Shown piece by piece: positions 53,342 through 61,742 of a stretch of DNA of 64,000 bases; position 1 is the stretch's first letter, and each line of letters begins with the position of its first letter. The stretch is from Bradyrhizobium arachidis (GTDB lineage: Bacteria > Pseudomonadota > Alphaproteobacteria > Rhizobiales > Xanthobacteraceae): the NCBI RefSeq assembly GCF_015291705.1, contig NZ_CP030050.1, positions 2,294,001 to 2,358,000 on the forward strand, read 5' to 3'. A program made the translations under genes and the position numbers. The notes below the pieces were generated by a model. That model was not told the DNA's origin, made no database searches, and worked only from the letters and a program-made list of their open reading frames with translations.

Positions 53342-54400
53342 CTATGCCCCTGCCTCCGACTGGTGATGTTCACGGGTACTGCTTGATCGATCCCACGTTG
53401 CGTCCAATCTGAGGTACATCTCGGTTAGTGCGGAGGTATCGCGCCTCCACCATTCTGCCATCCAACCGCGGTAAAGCTGCGCAGCCTCATCTGGACCGAC
53501 CCTGCCTTTGATCGCTGCAGCCGCCTGGTACGTCGCCATGATGCCGCTCATCATGGCCCGCAAAATTCCGTGGCCTGCGGCTGGATCCAATTGAAAAGCT
53601 GCGTCCCCGACAAGGAAGAAGCCGGGGCCCGAGTATGCATCGGCTCGCTTCCAAGTAACGTCGGCTCCGCGCGTCGGGCTCACGTCCGCGAGCGCAGCGA
53701 GCGCAGTCGGCTTAACCGGGCGAGCGGAAGCACCGGGGAGAGCCAAGCTGACCCAGGCAAGGGTATCGTCCGATACGCGGGCGATCCATTGCCAGCCGCT
53801 CTGGTCGCCCTTGATCGAGGGGGAGCCGAAGTCTCTTAGATCGTCAACTCGACAATATCCGTAACGAGCTAACAGGCGCGGCGATAGGACGTCTACTCGC
53901 GAGGGGTAGCTCTTTCGAAACCAATTGCCGTTCCCGGAGGCGTCGATCACAAAGGGCGCCTCGAGAGGGCCGGAGTCGGTCTCTACTCCGACCACCTCCT
54001 GGTCGCGCACAATGGGACGAAGTGCACGACAGGGGCGCCGCACATCCGCGCTCAACGTTTCCGCCCGCTCTATGAGGACAGCATCCAATTTGTCTCTGAA
54101 GATGTGAAACCCGCTGGCCGCTGCCAATGGTATCGACCCTCGATCGCTCGATCGGGCGGTGCTCCACTCGACTTGAATGGATCCGTAGCGACCGCCGATA
54201 GCGTGTTCGAACGCCTCTCTGACGCCGAGCTGCTCCAGTATTGAAGCGGCGCCGCTATGCAACGTTTCACCGGGTCTACGCCGCGGCTGACCGTCGGCCT
54301 CAATGACGATGACGGTCAGCCCCGATTGGCGCGCATGTATCGCCGCCGCCGATCCGGCCGGCCCCCCGCCGACCACTATAATGTCAGCGTCGGACTTCAT
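53342..54400 (-). CDS. LodB/QhpG-like FAD-dependent oxidoreductase
   Basis: This 352-residue flavoprotein begins IIVVGGGPAGSAAAIHARQS, the Rossmann dinucleotide motif. It has QPRRRPGETLHSGAASILEQ, typical of LodB-type and tryptophan-halogenase-like enzymes, and the FAD motif FFLVGDAAFQLDPAAGHGIL. LodB and QhpG proteins hydroxylate a tryptophan in a partner protein during quinone cofactor (CTQ) formation. Its start overlaps the large upstream gene by 17 bases, so the large protein is its likely partner. No halogenase KxWxxIP motif is seen. The role is inferred from context. Confidence 0.8.
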   Translation of the reverse strand: MKSDADIIVVGGGPAGSAAAIHARQSGLTVIVIEADGQPRRRPGETLHSGAASILEQLGVREAFEHAIGGRYGSIQVEWSTARSSDRGSIPLAAASGFHIFRDKLDAVLIERAETLSADVRRPCRALRPIVRDQEVVGVETDSGPLEAPFVIDASGNGNWFRKSYPSRVDVLSPRLLARYGYCRVDDLRDFGSPSIKGDQSGWQWIARVSDDTLAWVSLALPGASARPVKPTALAALADVSPTRGADVTWKRADAYSGPGFFLVGDAAFQLDPAAGHGILRAMMSGIMATYQAAAAIKGRVGPDEAAQLYRGWMAEWWRRDTSALTEMYLRLDATWDRSSSTREHHQSEAGA

Positions 54401-56843
54401 TGGCGCTCCAATCGCCCGCTGAATCTTTGGTCAATACGAGCGTCGGATCGGCGAAGAGAAGCTTGAGCGATCCAAAGTTGACCAACACCTTCTTGAAATC
54501 GGTCGGGTCGGCGGCTCCGCGATCGGCATGGTCAAATACGAGGTAGCGGTATGTGAAATGCTTGTTTAGACGACGTCCCGTTGCCTTTTGGGCAGCCAGC
54601 AAGTCGGCGTCCGACGGATCGGCCATGCGGAAGCTGAGAACGGACCATTTGAGTTTGTCGTCGTGCGTCTCTACGCCGAGCGCTCGGTAGACAAGTCCCA
54701 TGGTCAGGGTTCTGGCGACGTACTCCTCGACGGTCGTCTTTCCTATCTCGCTTATATCGAACCCTCCGCTGAGCGCCTTTTCGACATAATCCGCGTAGGC
54801 GAGGGAGGCGTATTCGACCTTTCCTTCCTTCTGCCTGAGGGTCGGCCCCCGGACCCCGTCCCATGGCGGCTTCGATCCCAGTCCGATGACTTCGTCGGTC
54901 AGCGGCGTCGCCGTTGCATAGTTCTTGCTTGGGGCAAAAGTACGAGTGATGTCCGGTGCGGCCGCAGGCCAGAACGAGCTGAGAGCCGCGCACAGTTTGC
55001 TATCCTCCATGAAGGGAGAGCCGAGCCCGTAATTGGTAAGGAACGTTACCCCCGGAGCCAGCTTTTTGCCGGTGTCTTCGGGATCCGTCTCAGACGTTCT
55101 GTCGTAAGAAACATCCCACCCCGGTGCGAAAACGCCAGCGGCTCCATCGGGAAGCATCGAAGCGCGGTGGTTGTTTACGGACTTTAGCTGGCAGAGCGCG
55201 CCGGCGCCGGAGCCGAAGGGACCAACGATGGCGGTCATCGTATCGTCGTCCGGATCGAAGTTCGCGCCACTGATCTGCAGATTGGCGGCGTATCGCTGGT
55301 CGGAGAGAGCTTGGGGAAGGCTGGATCCAGGCGCGTCCCAAAGCGAGTGCATCAACGAGGGCAATACGGATTGATCAGCCCACTGCATAAGCGATGTCTG
55401 ATCGACCAGGGGGAAGAAGTCGGGCGATGCGACTATCGAATAGGCCGGGATTCTGCAAGGAAGATCTAGCGCGATTTCGGGGCACTCGACGTCGATCCAA
55501 CCGTCGCCGGTAAAGTCGACGTAGTGGCGGGCCCGGTACCCTCCACCCTCGACGAGCTTAATGATGTCGGGCTCGTCGTTGAGGTCTCGCTCCGATCCAT
55601 CATCGGCTATCGCGTGTCGTGCGTGGAGATATTCCGGTGCCGAGCGGGCTCCGCTCGGTTGCGGAAGTAGGTTCAAGCTGGACTGATAAGCACGCCAAGA
55701 TCCGCTGCTATCGGGAGTCTTCGGTACGCAAAAGGTCAGTGGCTCGCCCTTGTAGGAGGCGGGCTCGGTCAGTCGCGGGTGAGAGAAGGGTCGTAGCAGC
55801 CAACCGCCGTCGTCGGGTTCGGCCGAAAAGTCCGCGATCCCATCATGGAAAATGAACGGGGCATCGCTCAAAGCGGGCTCAGACCAGCCGCCGAAGTGTC
55901 CATTGGAGAGAAACTTCAGGTGAGCTCGCCTGATCTTCTCGTTCACATGGGAAGCGGACAGCCGCACTTCGATGTCACGGTCGAGAAGGCATTCACCTCC
56001 CGAGAATAGCTTGTGAAGCGGCACCCAGAAACGTCGATTGTGGTCGCCGGGCTCATCCACGCGTAGCGCTTCGGGTGCATCTTGTAAGCCGGCCCGCAGC
56101 GCGCTTCTTCCCGACGTTCCGCTCTCCTGAACGTCTCCGTCGATAAAGCGGAGAGGGCCGTGAGCGCCCTTCTTTCCTGGCACCAGACAGGCGACGTATG
56201 CGGCGTATCGACAAGGAAGTACGCGGATACCGGTGTCCTTGTCTTTTACGAAGGGGAGAAACCCGCGTGCTGCTCCGTCGTACAGCGGCGGCTCCGTACC
56301 AATCCGAGCGATTCCGGTTCGCGCAAAGACCATGTCGGCATGCCGACCATGGACCGTCCCCAGCGCCGCCCTGTATTCGGTTGCGAAGACTACGATGGCC
56401 AGGCGGGCCCCTTGGGCTCGAGCGCGCAGATCGTCGATCGAAGGCGGCTGATGGCCGAATACGTAATTCTCGATCGCTTCGATCTCCGTGAGGGTGGGGA
56501 ATCCCTTCAGCTTCGTGAGGCGTCCGCGATGTCGAAAGCTCGTGATCCGAGGGGATGCAAAGGCGTGAAATAGGAGACTTCTGGCGGGCGCGCCCGGCTC
56601 GACGCCGCGATTGCCTTCTTGGGCGAAATCTTCGAAGCCTGGGAAGGACCGGTCTATGCGGGTCAATGGTCGCGATAGCTCGTGTGCGAGATCATCCGCG
56701 GAGAGATCGAGCCCGTGGTGCTCTAGCAGCGCCTCCCATCCGAGCGGTCCGAGACGCTCAAGAGCTGCCTTGACCCCAGAAAGCAGCTTACCCTTGGGTT
56801 TACTCGCCGTTACGACGAAGCGCCGCGTTGGGCCATTCTCCAT
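54384..56843 (-). CDS. Large unknown protein, candidate partner/substrate of the flavoprotein
   Basis: This 819-residue protein (start MENGPTRRFVVTASKPKGKL) has no signal peptide and no family that I can assign securely. It lacks the usual LodA N-terminus. A C-terminal block SKLCAALSSFWPAAAPDITR carries a Cys and a Trp seven residues apart before a WP-x3-PD pattern, loosely reminiscent of LodA/GoxA CTQ oxidases. Another Cys is in AGALCQLKSVNNH. It could be a very divergent quinone-cofactor oxidase matured by the LodB-like flavoprotein. It is the first gene of the operon. Upstream lies an AT-rich stretch (ACACAACTAAATTATTGATG). Confidence 0.55.
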   Translation of the reverse strand: MENGPTRRFVVTASKPKGKLLSGVKAALERLGPLGWEALLEHHGLDLSADDLAHELSRPLTRIDRSFPGFEDFAQEGNRGVEPGAPARSLLFHAFASPRITSFRHRGRLTKLKGFPTLTEIEAIENYVFGHQPPSIDDLRARAQGARLAIVVFATEYRAALGTVHGRHADMVFARTGIARIGTEPPLYDGAARGFLPFVKDKDTGIRVLPCRYAAYVACLVPGKKGAHGPLRFIDGDVQESGTSGRSALRAGLQDAPEALRVDEPGDHNRRFWVPLHKLFSGGECLLDRDIEVRLSASHVNEKIRRAHLKFLSNGHFGGWSEPALSDAPFIFHDGIADFSAEPDDGGWLLRPFSHPRLTEPASYKGEPLTFCVPKTPDSSGSWRAYQSSLNLLPQPSGARSAPEYLHARHAIADDGSERDLNDEPDIIKLVEGGGYRARHYVDFTGDGWIDVECPEIALDLPCRIPAYSIVASPDFFPLVDQTSLMQWADQSVLPSLMHSLWDAPGSSLPQALSDQRYAANLQISGANFDPDDDTMTAIVGPFGSGAGALCQLKSVNNHRASMLPDGAAGVFAPGWDVSYDRTSETDPEDTGKKLAPGVTFLTNYGLGSPFMEDSKLCAALSSFWPAAAPDITRTFAPSKNYATATPLTDEVIGLGSKPPWDGVRGPTLRQKEGKVEYASLAYADYVEKALSGGFDISEIGKTTVEEYVARTLTMGLVYRALGVETHDDKLKWSVLSFRMADPSDADLLAAQKATGRRLNKHFTYRYLVFDHADRGAADPTDFKKVLVNFGSLKLLFADPTLVLTKDSAGDWSANEVRR

Positions 56844-57293
56844 TGATTTCCCCCAATCCACAAACAACCGCAGAAACTATGAAATGCATTGTGAAAGCAG
56901 CTCGTGCGAGCAGCTCGAAAGGTGGCGCAGGAAAAAATTTATGTTGGAGATCATAGTTGTGTTGAGCTGGATACACAACTAAATTATTGATGGATAACTT
57001 TTGAGCGAGCCCATTCGGACTGCACTCGGATCGGTTCGCCTTGAATTCGCGATACAGCGACCAAGCACGGGCCCATATGGCCATGCAGGGAATGCTCGCC
57101 CCACAGCCGGAGCGCCGCGCGTAGCAAGGGACCACCCGTGCAGGCGGTACACGAGGGATCGATATCGCGAATACTCTCGTGGCTCGTGCGACACAAAAAT
57201 GAGTACGCAACGTGGGCGGGTACGTGCGCCACATGATCAACATATCGATTCTGCGTGCTAGAATAACTTAGATACGGCGTGCCTTTCATGGCG
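56844..57293. other. Promoter region of the tyrosinase operon
   Basis: About 450 bp with no supported gene; frames here are short and lack motifs. The AT-rich stretch 56930-57000 directly upstream of the large operon gene is the likely promoter. No named operator was found. Confidence 0.35.
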
Positions 57294-57467
57294 TTAGATA
57301 GCCGTTGCAGGTGTCCGCTTTTTGTAGGGGCCGCGCTTTTTTCGAGGTTCGCCGGTGCGGGCCACGCCGCGCTCGCGACGGCCGAAGAGAGGTTTGATCA
57401 GCGCGCCGATGAGGCCTCCGAGTGTGAGACCACCCAGGACCAGAAATAGCAAATCGAGATATTGCAT
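57294..57467 (-). CDS. 57-residue membrane protein with basic tail
   Basis: The protein MQYLDLLFLVLGGLTLGGLI continues GALIKPLFGRRERGVARTGE and ends in a Lys/Arg-rich tail. One Gly-rich transmembrane helix precedes a strongly basic cytoplasmic tail, so orientation should be N-out, C-in. It is too short for standard ORF thresholds. Composition is convincing; function is unknown. Confidence 0.5.
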   Translation of the reverse strand: MQYLDLLFLVLGGLTLGGLIGALIKPLFGRRERGVARTGEPRKKRGPYKKRTPATAI

Positions 57468-57665
57468 AGTCGCGCGTCCTGTGAAAACCGCAGTCTTAAT
57501 GACGAGTCAGGATGAATAGCTGCAGATCTTTGGCGTTTGCGCGGGATTTGTTCGAATTTTTCTGATTCGCGATCTTGATTGAGCAATGATTGCCTGATGG
57601 CCGCGCGCGCCATTCAGTCGACGTCATCGAGAATGATGTGGTTACCGTCCACGCTGTTTGTCAGA

Positions 57666-57930
57666 CTATTTGTTTCGAGCCACCATCAGCTTCCCGGTCT
57701 TTGAATAGCCAATAATGGCGTTGCCGCCGTGGATGAACTCGATCCTATGGTGACGAACTCACCCGCCGTCGAAAGATTGTACGCGCAAAATATTGGCGAG
57801 GGTTATCTTCTGGATGCGATCCACTGCGACCGTAACCGTGCCTTCGGATTCGATCTGCGTGCCGTCCGCGGTCTCGGTGACCGCAATGGGTTGATCGCCA
57901 CTGATTTTGGTCCTCGACTGAGCTCCCCGC
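57666..57930 (-). pseudogene. Small protein gene with in-frame TGA
   Basis: The minus strand reads KISGDQPIAVTETADGTQIE then VTVAVDRIQKITLANILRVQ and SFDGG, an in-frame TGA, then VRHHRIEFIHGGNAIIGYSK and TGKLMVARNK with a TAG at 57666-57668. Both halves look like one beta-rich protein, so the TGA is probably a nonsense mutation. The 5' start is unclear. Confidence 0.45.
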
Positions 57931-58024
57931 CTGAAATGAGAGCAAAGCCCTAGCCACCGACGATTGCAGAGCCAAGCGAGCATGGCACTCGCGGGCCGTA
58001 GTGCTTGAGCACTGCGAGCTGCGA

Positions 58025-58159
58025 TCATCGATAGAAGCCGACAATGTAGCGGATTGCGACGAATGTGCCGACGGCAACTGCAGCTGTGATAGCGATTGAA
58101 AACCCTACTCGCGCCAAAAACTGGCCGGGGCTTAGTCCGTCCCATGAACTCATTTTCAT
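58025..58159 (-). CDS. 44-residue single-pass membrane peptide
   Basis: The frame reads MKMSSWDGLSPGQFLARVGF then SIAITAAVAVGTFVAIRYIV and GFYR. One hydrophobic helix of about 22 residues follows a short soluble start. An internal ATG (MSSWDGL) is an alternative start. Composition suggests a real small membrane protein, but nothing else supports it. Confidence 0.4.
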   Translation of the reverse strand: MKMSSWDGLSPGQFLARVGFSIAITAAVAVGTFVAIRYIVGFYR

Positions 58160-58677
58160 GCTTTGCGTTCTAAACTTGGATTTGGGCCTGAGGCGTAAAG
58201 GCTTTCAGTTAGATGTGCGCGTAGATCCAGTCTCAGACCGATTGGGACAATCGACCACGATACTGACCACTCACCAGGTCGTGACCATATGCCTGTCTGC
58301 GTTGTCCATGTATTTTCGGATGTCGGCATATAGCGCCTCAGCTGTCGATGGTGCTTGGATGAACCACGCGGAATCGAGGCCCATCGTCCTTAGTGTGACC
58401 CTAGCGTGAAATGTGATCGATCAGGTTCTGTCGCGCCTGCGCATAGTTCGCCCTATGTTTGTTTAGATTCCAAGTGACCAAGTACACAGCCATTACTGAT
58501 TTCCATAGCTCACGTGACGCGCTCAGAATGAGCGTACCACACGCACTATGCGAGTAATCGGCGGATGTGGGAATACAAACGCAGCGAATCATCGCGCGCG
58601 CTGAGAGCGCGTAGCAAATCGAGTAGCAATACGAGGTAGGCTCAGGTTTTCAGCTGCAGTGCGTCCCGGCAGAACCG
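58160..58677. other. Region left of the truncated IS3 element
   Basis: About 520 bp without supported genes. The left end of the neighbouring IS3 element should lie here but its terminal repeat (TGACCTGCC-type) is not found, so the element has been truncated by a deletion or another insertion. Confidence 0.35.
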
Positions 58678-58926
58678 TTGCCGATGCGCACGGTTCAGCC
58701 CACAGCAATCGCGGAGCGCGTCGTCGCGGTGGCGGAGATCTGCCGTAAGGCCGGGATCAGCCAGGCGACCTACTTCAATTGGAAGAAGAAGTATGACGGG
58801 CTGTTGCCGACCGAGATGCGTCGGCTGAAGCAGCTCGAGGAGGAGAACGGCAAGCTGAAGAAGCTGGTCGCGGACCTGTCGCTCGACAAGGAGATGCTGC
58901 AGGACGTGATCCGCCGAAAGCTATGA
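58678..58926 (+). CDS. IS3-family OrfA, N-terminally truncated
   Basis: From about residue 16 the frame matches OrfA of IS407-type elements: AEICRKAGISQATYFNWKKK, then a leucine-zipper helix (MRRLKQLEEENGKLKKLVAD) and LSLDKEMLQDVIRRKL. The first 15 residues look unrelated, and the usual start with the first HTH helix is missing. OrfA overlaps orfB by 4 bases; an OrfAB fusion normally arises by -1 frameshifting. Confidence 0.75.
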   Translation: MPMRTVQPTAIAERVVAVAEICRKAGISQATYFNWKKKYDGLLPTEMRRLKQLEEENGKLKKLVADLSLDKEMLQDVIRRKL

Positions 58927-59762
58927 AGCCTGGTCGGAAGCGCATGCTGGTCGACGCGGTCCGCAGCGAATGGCAGGTCTCGATCCGCCGGGCCTGTGAC
59001 GCTCTCGAATTTGACCGCTCGACCTACCACTACAAGTCCCGTCGCCCTGGCCAGGCTGCCCTCGAACAGAAGATCAAGGAGATCTGCCATGTTCGTATTC
59101 GCTACGGTTATCGTCGTGTTCACGTCCTGCTGCGTCGTGAAGGCTGGCGCCATGGCCAGAACAAGACGCGGCGCATCTATCGCGAATTGGGCCTGCAATT
59201 ACGCAGCAAAACGCCCAAGCGCCGGGTCAAGGCCAAGCTGCGCGATGATCGCAGGCCGGCGACGCGATCGAACGAGACCTGGGCGATGGACTTCGTCCAT
59301 GACCAGTTGGCGACCGGACACAAGCTGCGCGTGCTCACGATTGTCGATACCTTCTCCCGCTTCTCGCCGGCGCTGGCGCCACGGTTCACCTTCCGCGGCA
59401 CCGATGTTGTGGAGGTGCTGGAAAGGGCCTGCAAGGAAGTGGGATTCCCGGCAACGATCCGCGTCGATCAAGGCAGCGAGTTCGTGTCCCGCGATCTTGA
59501 CCTCTGGGCCTACCAGCGCGGTGTCACCCTGGACTTCTCGCGGCCCGGTAAGCCAACCGACAACGCGTTCATTGAGGCCTTCAACGGCCGCTTCAGGGCC
59601 GAATGCCTCAACGCCCACTGGTTCCTGTCCCTTGCGGACGCCCAGCAAAAGGTGGAGACTTGGCGCAGATACTACAATGAAGAGCGGCCCCATGGCGCGA
59701 TCGGCAATCGACCGCCGATTTTGCTGCAAAACCACGTCGGCGCATCCAGCTCGCCAACGTGA
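58923..59762 (+). CDS. IS3-family OrfB transposase (DDE)
   Basis: This 279-residue rve-family integrase core has an HTH_21-like start (ICHVRIRYGYRRVHVLLRRE) and the DDE triad in AMDFVHDQLATGHKL (Asp), IRVDQGSEFVSRDLD (Asp) and DNAFIEAFNGRFRAE (Glu). The frame is intact, but without orfA's start and the left end the copy is probably immobile. Confidence 0.9.
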   Translation: MKPGRKRMLVDAVRSEWQVSIRRACDALEFDRSTYHYKSRRPGQAALEQKIKEICHVRIRYGYRRVHVLLRREGWRHGQNKTRRIYRELGLQLRSKTPKRRVKAKLRDDRRPATRSNETWAMDFVHDQLATGHKLRVLTIVDTFSRFSPALAPRFTFRGTDVVEVLERACKEVGFPATIRVDQGSEFVSRDLDLWAYQRGVTLDFSRPGKPTDNAFIEAFNGRFRAECLNAHWFLSLADAQQKVETWRRYYNEERPHGAIGNRPPILLQNHVGASSSPT

Positions 59763-59864
59763 TCACGGCGAAAAACTCTAGTTCTGAATGGTCCAAAGTT
59801 CGGCCTCGCTGCAAAAGGGCCCGAGACTCTAACTGCCGCTGGATGAAAATTCAGTGGCAGGTCA

Positions 59865-60264
59865 CTGGCTTGCGGCGTCGCTCGCCGATTGCCGCGAGTT
59901 CGCGGGCCACGCGCCGCCCCGAGATCGACGTATCCGGAATGGCGCCCAGGCATTCCTTGGTGACGTCGTCGACGATGTTGAGGATGCGGAAGCGTCGACC
60001 ATTGGCGAACTGGTCGTGGACGAAGTCCAGCGACCAGCGGGCATTGGGCTTGGCCTCGACTAGGATCGGGGCTCGGGTCCCGACGGCCTTGCGGCGAGCC
60101 CGCCGCTTGCGGACGGTGAGCCCTTCCTCGCAATAAAGCCGGTAGATCCGGTTGATCCCCAATGGCTCGCCCTCCCGCCGCAGCAGCACGAACAGGCGGC
60201 GATAGCCGAAACCGCGCCGCTCGTTGGCAAGATCGCGCAATCGGCCACGCGCCGAAATCTTCAT
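59865..60264 (-). pseudogene. Second IS3-family OrfB fragment
   Basis: On the minus strand the frame matches another, different IS3 OrfB: RRGFGYRRLFVLLRREGEPL, GINRIYRLYCEEGLTVRKRR, ARWSLDFVHDQFANGRRFRI and LNIVDDVTKECLGAIPDTSI. It is cut off after GRRVARELAAIGERRRKPV where the first IS3 element ends. The second Asp and the Glu of the triad are missing. The open frame extends to 60624 through unrelated sequence. Confidence 0.8.
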
Positions 60265-60632
60265 TCCACCTGGGATAATTGCCTCGTAGTGCACGCGGTT
60301 TGGTCGGATGTGAAGCTTGCGGCCGACAAGCTGCTCGACGCCATCACGGACGAGCAAATCGCCGAGTGGAATGCGTCCGATCCTCACGCCTGGGCGAATG
60401 AATGATTCGCCATCAGCGAGGCAGCCGAAACCGGCTGTTGCACCTTCCATGGGAAATCCTGCGATCCACCAGACGGGGGCAGCGTGACGATCGATGGGGC
60501 GTATCTGGCGAAGAGCGACGTCATCATCCGGGAGCGCTTGCAAAAGGCGGGCATACGCCTTGCACATCTGCTCGATAGTGTTCTTGCAGATTGATGCCGG
60601 CGGATGAGCTCGCAACACAGGCATGGTGAGCG

Positions 60633-61017
60633 ATGGACGCAGGGCTGACGTTATGGGGCCTGTACATCCCGGTGGATGTCCTCCTCACCTCGATTGCGAT
60701 CTATGTGGTCGTCTCGATCACTCTGATTATTCTCGTTCCGGTCTATGCGGTACCCATCCATCGCGCGGTAGGTGAAGACGGCAGGCTTATTCCCATTCCG
60801 CCGGAGGACCTGGGCAAGATCATCGAGATGCGTTCGAAGGTCCGCTCCGCTGTCTTGCAGACGCTTGCCTCGCCGTCTTCGGTACCGTCATCACGAGCCT
60901 CCAGGGCATCCGAGGGACCGAAGACGCGTTCAATCAGAAAAAGGCCGAACTCTTCGCCTCGGCCCGCGCGGGCTCCGAACCAGCCGTCGCATCCGTCGCC
61001 AGCAGCGGCTTGATATT
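60633..61017 (+). pseudogene. Membrane protein gene with a frameshift
   Basis: The N-terminal part (MDAGLTLWGLYIPVDVLLTS, IAIYVVVSITLIILVPVYAV) has a long hydrophobic region followed by DGRLIPIPPEDLGKIIEMRS. After about 60860 the sensible sequence continues in another frame: FGTVITSLQGIRGTEDAFNQ, KKAELFASARAGSEPAVASV and ASSGLIF, ending in TGA at about 61020. One indel has separated the halves. Function is unknown. Confidence 0.5.
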
Positions 61018-61094
61018 TGATGCGCACTGTCAGACACCAACAGTGAGCGAAACCAACTCAGGCTCCTTAACCAGGCCAGGGCAACTCAGACGCG

Positions 61095-61289
61095 TTATTG
61101 ATTGCGGATCGCTTTGGTGGAAGGCTGTACAGTCAAGCGATAAAGCACGAGGTGAGCCGCTCCGAGCTCCTCGATCAGTGTGCCGCAAGCAGGGCAGTGG
61201 TAGTTTCCTTGGATGCCGCGTTCAGACGTAAGCTCAAGACGGCGAAAGCCAGCACCGCATTCCGAGCACGTCACATCGCTCTTTTTCAT
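61095..61289 (-). CDS. Small zinc-ribbon protein
   Basis: This 64-residue protein starts MKKSDVTCSECGAGFRRLEL and has a second CxxC (HCPACGTLIEELG), a classic four-cysteine zinc ribbon, then VLYRLTVQPS. Similar small proteins are common in bradyrhizobia, with unknown function. The start is chosen at MKKSD because the ten upstream codons of the open frame do not fit. Confidence 0.65.
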   Translation of the reverse strand: MKKSDVTCSECGAGFRRLELTSERGIQGNYHCPACGTLIEELGAAHLVLYRLTVQPSTKAIRNQ

Positions 61290-61742
61290 CCGTGGCCTCC
61301 TCGCGCTGGCAACCGTCACATTTCTTTAACATGCGCTTAGTTATCGTGCATCTCCCTAGGACGGCCTTTCAAGCACAATCAACATTGTGGACCTGCTGAG
61401 CCTGCGACCGTCCATAATTAGTGGTCGCACAAATCGGACAATCCGACAAAAAATTTCGGGCGAAACTGACGGCGCTCCTTCGTAGAATGCGTGACGCTCA
61501 AATCGTTAGCTACGAAGGTTCTCGTCGTCACCGTGGCGCTGGCAAACGCTTTTTCGTCGAATTCTGCCTTATCGCCGCAGAGTTTCTGCGCTGTGAGGCG
61601 CGAAAGCGATCGGGCCTGATGTTCTAGGCAACGCCATCGATCAGCAGGGCTAGAGCGCGACCGTCTCGTCTTTTAAGAGCGAATTAAGCCAAGCTGGATT
61701 TTATGAACCCCGGGCAGGAAGCTTAAGTCAGTGGGGCGTGTG
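61290..61742. other. Intergenic region before the GGDEF-EAL gene
   Basis: About 450 bp. A plus frame at 61421-61627 is open for 68 codons (AKLTALLRRMRDAQIVSYEG) but has no recognised motif. The promoter of the downstream gene is expected here; none was identified. Confidence 0.35.

Larger units (their letters stand above)
58678..59864 (+). mobile_element. IS3-family (IS407-like) element, left end truncated
   Basis: The element carries the 3' part of orfA, a complete orfB and a right terminal repeat ending at 59864 (read inward: TGACCTGCCACTGAATTTTC), which is typical of the IS407 subgroup. The left repeat and the first part of orfA are absent. To the right, the DNA continues directly as a fragment of a second IS3 transposase, so this copy probably inserted into that gene. 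Confidence 0.8.

Noticed and set aside
53342..54400. Tryptophan halogenase
   Set aside because: The flavin-binding motifs fit, but the halogenase-specific WxWxIP-type motif is not visible, while RPGETLH and the context favour a LodB/QhpG-like enzyme.
55000..56500. Long plus-strand frames opposite the large operon gene
   Set aside because: They are shadow frames of the high-GC minus-strand gene with no starts or motifs of their own.
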